NCBI GenBank assembly: GCA_037134755.1
Contig: JBAXLO010000192.1
Coordinates: 1 to 8,905, forward strand
Source: JBAXLO01 sp037134755
GTDB lineage: Bacteria; Bacteroidota; Bacteroidia; Bacteroidales; JACABE01
DNA: 8,905 bases
Direction of reading: 5' to 3'
Positions within the stretch are counted from its first letter, which is position 1. Every line of letters starts with the position of its first letter. Under the pieces are notes generated by a model. That model did not search any database. It worked only from the letters and a program-made list of their open reading frames with translations, and had not been told where the DNA came from. Shown piece by piece: positions 7,288 through 8,905 of this stretch. Both the position numbers and the translations under genes were made by a program.

Positions 7288-8460
7288 ATGAATGATCAAC
7301 TGAAATATGATTTAAGGGGAGTTTCGGCATCAAAAGATGATGTGCACAATGCAATAAAGAATATTGATAAAGGTTTATTTCCATCTGCTTTTTGCAAAAT
7401 CATTCCTGATCTTTTAGGTGGTGATGAAAACTATTGCAACATTATGCACGCAGATGGAGCCGGTACTAAATCTTCTCTCGCTTATATTTATTGGAAAGAA
7501 ACAGGAGATATTTCTGTGTGGAAAGGCATTGCTCAGGATGCTATTGTGATGAATCTCGACGACCTGCTTTGTGTAGGTATTACTGATAATATACTTTTGT
7601 CATCGACTATTGGTAGGAATAAAAAATTGATTCCCGGAGAAGTTATTGCAGCTATTATTAATGGCACCGAAGAGTTTTTAGAAGAACTCCGCGATATGAG
7701 TATAGGCATAGTTTCTACAGGTGGAGAAACTGCTGATGTTGGCGATCTTGTTAAAACAATTATTGTTGATTCGACAGTTACTGCTCGTGCAAAACGCAGT
7801 GATATCATTTCAAATCATACTATAAAGGATGGTGATGTTATAGTTGGTTTGGCTTCATTCGGACAAGCTACATACGAAAAAGAATATAATGCAGGCATGG
7901 GTAGTAATGGTTTAACCTCAGCACGTCATGATGTATTTAATAAAATATATGAAGAGAAATATCCTGAAAGTTATGATAATGGCATAGCTAAAGATTTAGT
8001 TTATTCGGGAAATTTAATGCTTACGGACACAACAGAAATCCCAGGCATGGATACAGGTAAAATGGTGTTATCGCCTACCCGCACTTATGCTCCCGTTATT
8101 AAAAAGATTTTGGATAATTATCGCAGTCAAATTCACGGGATGGTGCATTGCAGTGGTGGCGCTCAGACCAAAGTTTTGAATTTTGTGGATAATCTTCATA
8201 TCATTAAAGATAATATGTTTGATATTTCTCCATTGTTTAGGATGATTCAAGAACAATCGCACACTCCATGGCAAGAAATGTATAAGGTGTTTAATATGGG
8301 GCATCGCATGGAAATATATGTTGAAAAAGCTTTAGCTGAGGATATAATTTCTATCTCTAAATCCTTTAATATTGATGCTAAAATTATTGGTTATTGCCAA
8401 AAGGCAGATAAAAAATCACTCACAATTAAATCGGATAAAGGTGAGTTTTTTTATTCATAA
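7288..8460 (+). CDS. purM: Phosphoribosylformylglycinamidine cyclo-ligase (AIR synthase), long Bacteroidota form
   Basis: PurM makes aminoimidazole ribonucleotide from formylglycinamidine ribonucleotide with ATP in cytosolic purine synthesis. The 390 residues show the family landmarks in altered form: HADGAGTKSSLAY (54-66; usual DGVGTK), AQDAIVMNLDDLL (82-94), STGGETAD (143-150; usual GGETAE), MVHCSGGAQTKV (285-296) and FNMGHRMEIYV (335-345; usual FNMG). It is longer than the roughly 345 aa of E. coli PurM and looks like the variant I associate with Bacteroidota. The start at 7288 gives the N-terminus MNDQLKYDLRGVSASKDDVH, in keeping with those proteins. An in-frame ATG at 7270 would add six residues but lies inside the terminator hairpin. 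AAGGG sits 1 nt before the chosen ATG, too close for a normal ribosome site. I find no separate promoter, so expression may depend on readthrough. An AIR-synthase-related paralogue cannot be excluded. Confidence 0.93.
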   Translation: MNDQLKYDLRGVSASKDDVHNAIKNIDKGLFPSAFCKIIPDLLGGDENYCNIMHADGAGTKSSLAYIYWKETGDISVWKGIAQDAIVMNLDDLLCVGITDNILLSSTIGRNKKLIPGEVIAAIINGTEEFLEELRDMSIGIVSTGGETADVGDLVKTIIVDSTVTARAKRSDIISNHTIKDGDVIVGLASFGQATYEKEYNAGMGSNGLTSARHDVFNKIYEEKYPESYDNGIAKDLVYSGNLMLTDTTEIPGMDTGKMVLSPTRTYAPVIKKILDNYRSQIHGMVHCSGGAQTKVLNFVDNLHIIKDNMFDISPLFRMIQEQSHTPWQEMYKVFNMGHRMEIYVEKALAEDIISISKSFNIDAKIIGYCQKADKKSLTIKSDKGEFFYS

Positions 8461-8461
8461 T

Positions 8462-8507
8462 ATCTAACCAAAAAGTTATCAAAATCTGTTAGGTTTTTTT
8501 TATTTTT
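8462..8507 (+). terminator. Probable terminator after purM
   Basis: A 7-bp stem with one G-T pair (8462-8468 with 8488-8494) encloses a 19-nt loop and is followed by eight Ts (8494-8501) and a further TTTTT after one A. The stem is weaker than those after the other genes, but the position directly after the stop codon and the T-run support it. Confidence 0.6.
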
Positions 8508-8641
8508 ATGATATTATTTTGTTTTATGATGTTTATTATTTTAATGTTTTAGATAAAAGAGCTATCAAAACATTATAAGAATTAAATTTGAATTAAAAAC
8601 ACGAAAAACGTAACTACCTGATCGAACTTATGGGGCATGCG
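8508..8641. other. AT-rich intergenic stretch
   Basis: This lies between the purM terminator and the 42-bp array. I see no gene, RNA or clear TAnnTTTG promoter with a spaced TTG. Two short frames that run into the array start at its right edge (ATG at 8630 and 8637). Confidence 0.5.
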
Positions 8642-8860
8642 TATTACAATCTTAATACGGTTAAGATATGTTCGTTTTACCTATATTACAATCTTAATAT
8701 GGGTAAGATATGTTCGTTTTACCTATATTACAATCTTATTACGGGCAAGATATGTTCGTTTTATCAATATTAAGATGTTAATACGCATGATTTATATTCG
8801 TTTTACCTATATTATGATCTTAATACTGGCAAGATATATTCATTTTATCCATATCAAAAT
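8642..8860. repeat. Tandem array of five 42-bp units plus a partial sixth
   Basis: Units start at 8642, 8684, 8726, 8768 and 8810, each exactly 42 bp. A sixth begins at 8852 and diverges after about 9 bases. Each unit begins TATTA and carries TTCGTTTTACC (or a one- to two-base variant) near its end. Unit 1 contains a perfect dyad, ATCTTAA-TACGG-TTAAGAT (8649-8667). It shrinks to 6 bp in unit 2 and 5 bp in units 3 and 5, and is lost in unit 4. Units 1-2 are almost identical and units 4-5 are the most diverged. The sequence is unrelated to the 21-bp array at 285-473, although the period is exactly double. Confidence 0.93.
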
Positions 8861-8905
8861 AAAAAACCCAATAATTACTATGTATAGGATAAAAAAGCAA
8901 TCAAT

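Noticed and set aside
8642..8860. CRISPR array or iteron origin of replication
   Set aside because: Units are contiguous with no spacers. No replication initiator gene or DnaA-box cluster is visible, so iterons would be speculation.

Overview
The window looks like chromosomal DNA of an AT-rich member of the Bacteroidota. The evidence is a single-chain SecD-SecF fusion, a PorE-like TPR/beta-propeller/OmpA protein, a PurM of the 390-residue type I associate with Bacteroidota, promoters of the TTG...TAnnTTTG type, and start codons mostly without a Shine-Dalgarno sequence. I cannot place it below phylum level.

Layout: all four convincing genes are on the + strand, and each is followed by its own hairpin terminator, so they look like separate transcription units rather than one operon. 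(1) 1-549 has no conventional gene. It holds a good promoter (62-90), about 190 bases of AT-rich leader, and an array of nine 21-bp units (285-473) that can be read as heptapeptide repeats in several frames. (2) 550-1245 encodes a 231-aa protein without a signal peptide, which resembles a family of Bacteroidota proteins of unknown function. (3) 1423-4548 is secDF, the membrane motor that assists Sec-dependent export. (4) 4717-7218 is an exported 833-aa protein with TPR, five-bladed propeller, a regulatory-like beta domain and an OmpA peptidoglycan-binding domain, plus a C-terminal domain that looks like a catalytically dead retropepsin. (5) 7288-8460 is purM of de novo purine synthesis; its start lies 6 nt beyond the previous gene's terminator. 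(6) 8461-8905 is non-genic apart from a terminator and a second array, five 42-bp units whose first copies contain an imperfect dyad.

SecDF and the OmpA-type protein both belong to envelope biogenesis, and the latter has a Sec signal peptide, but separate promoters and terminators argue against co-transcription. purM is metabolic and probably unrelated. The least explained parts are the two repeat arrays, with periods of 21 and 42 bp (2 and 4 helical turns, and both multiples of three), and the pairing of the 21-bp array with the unknown 231-aa gene.
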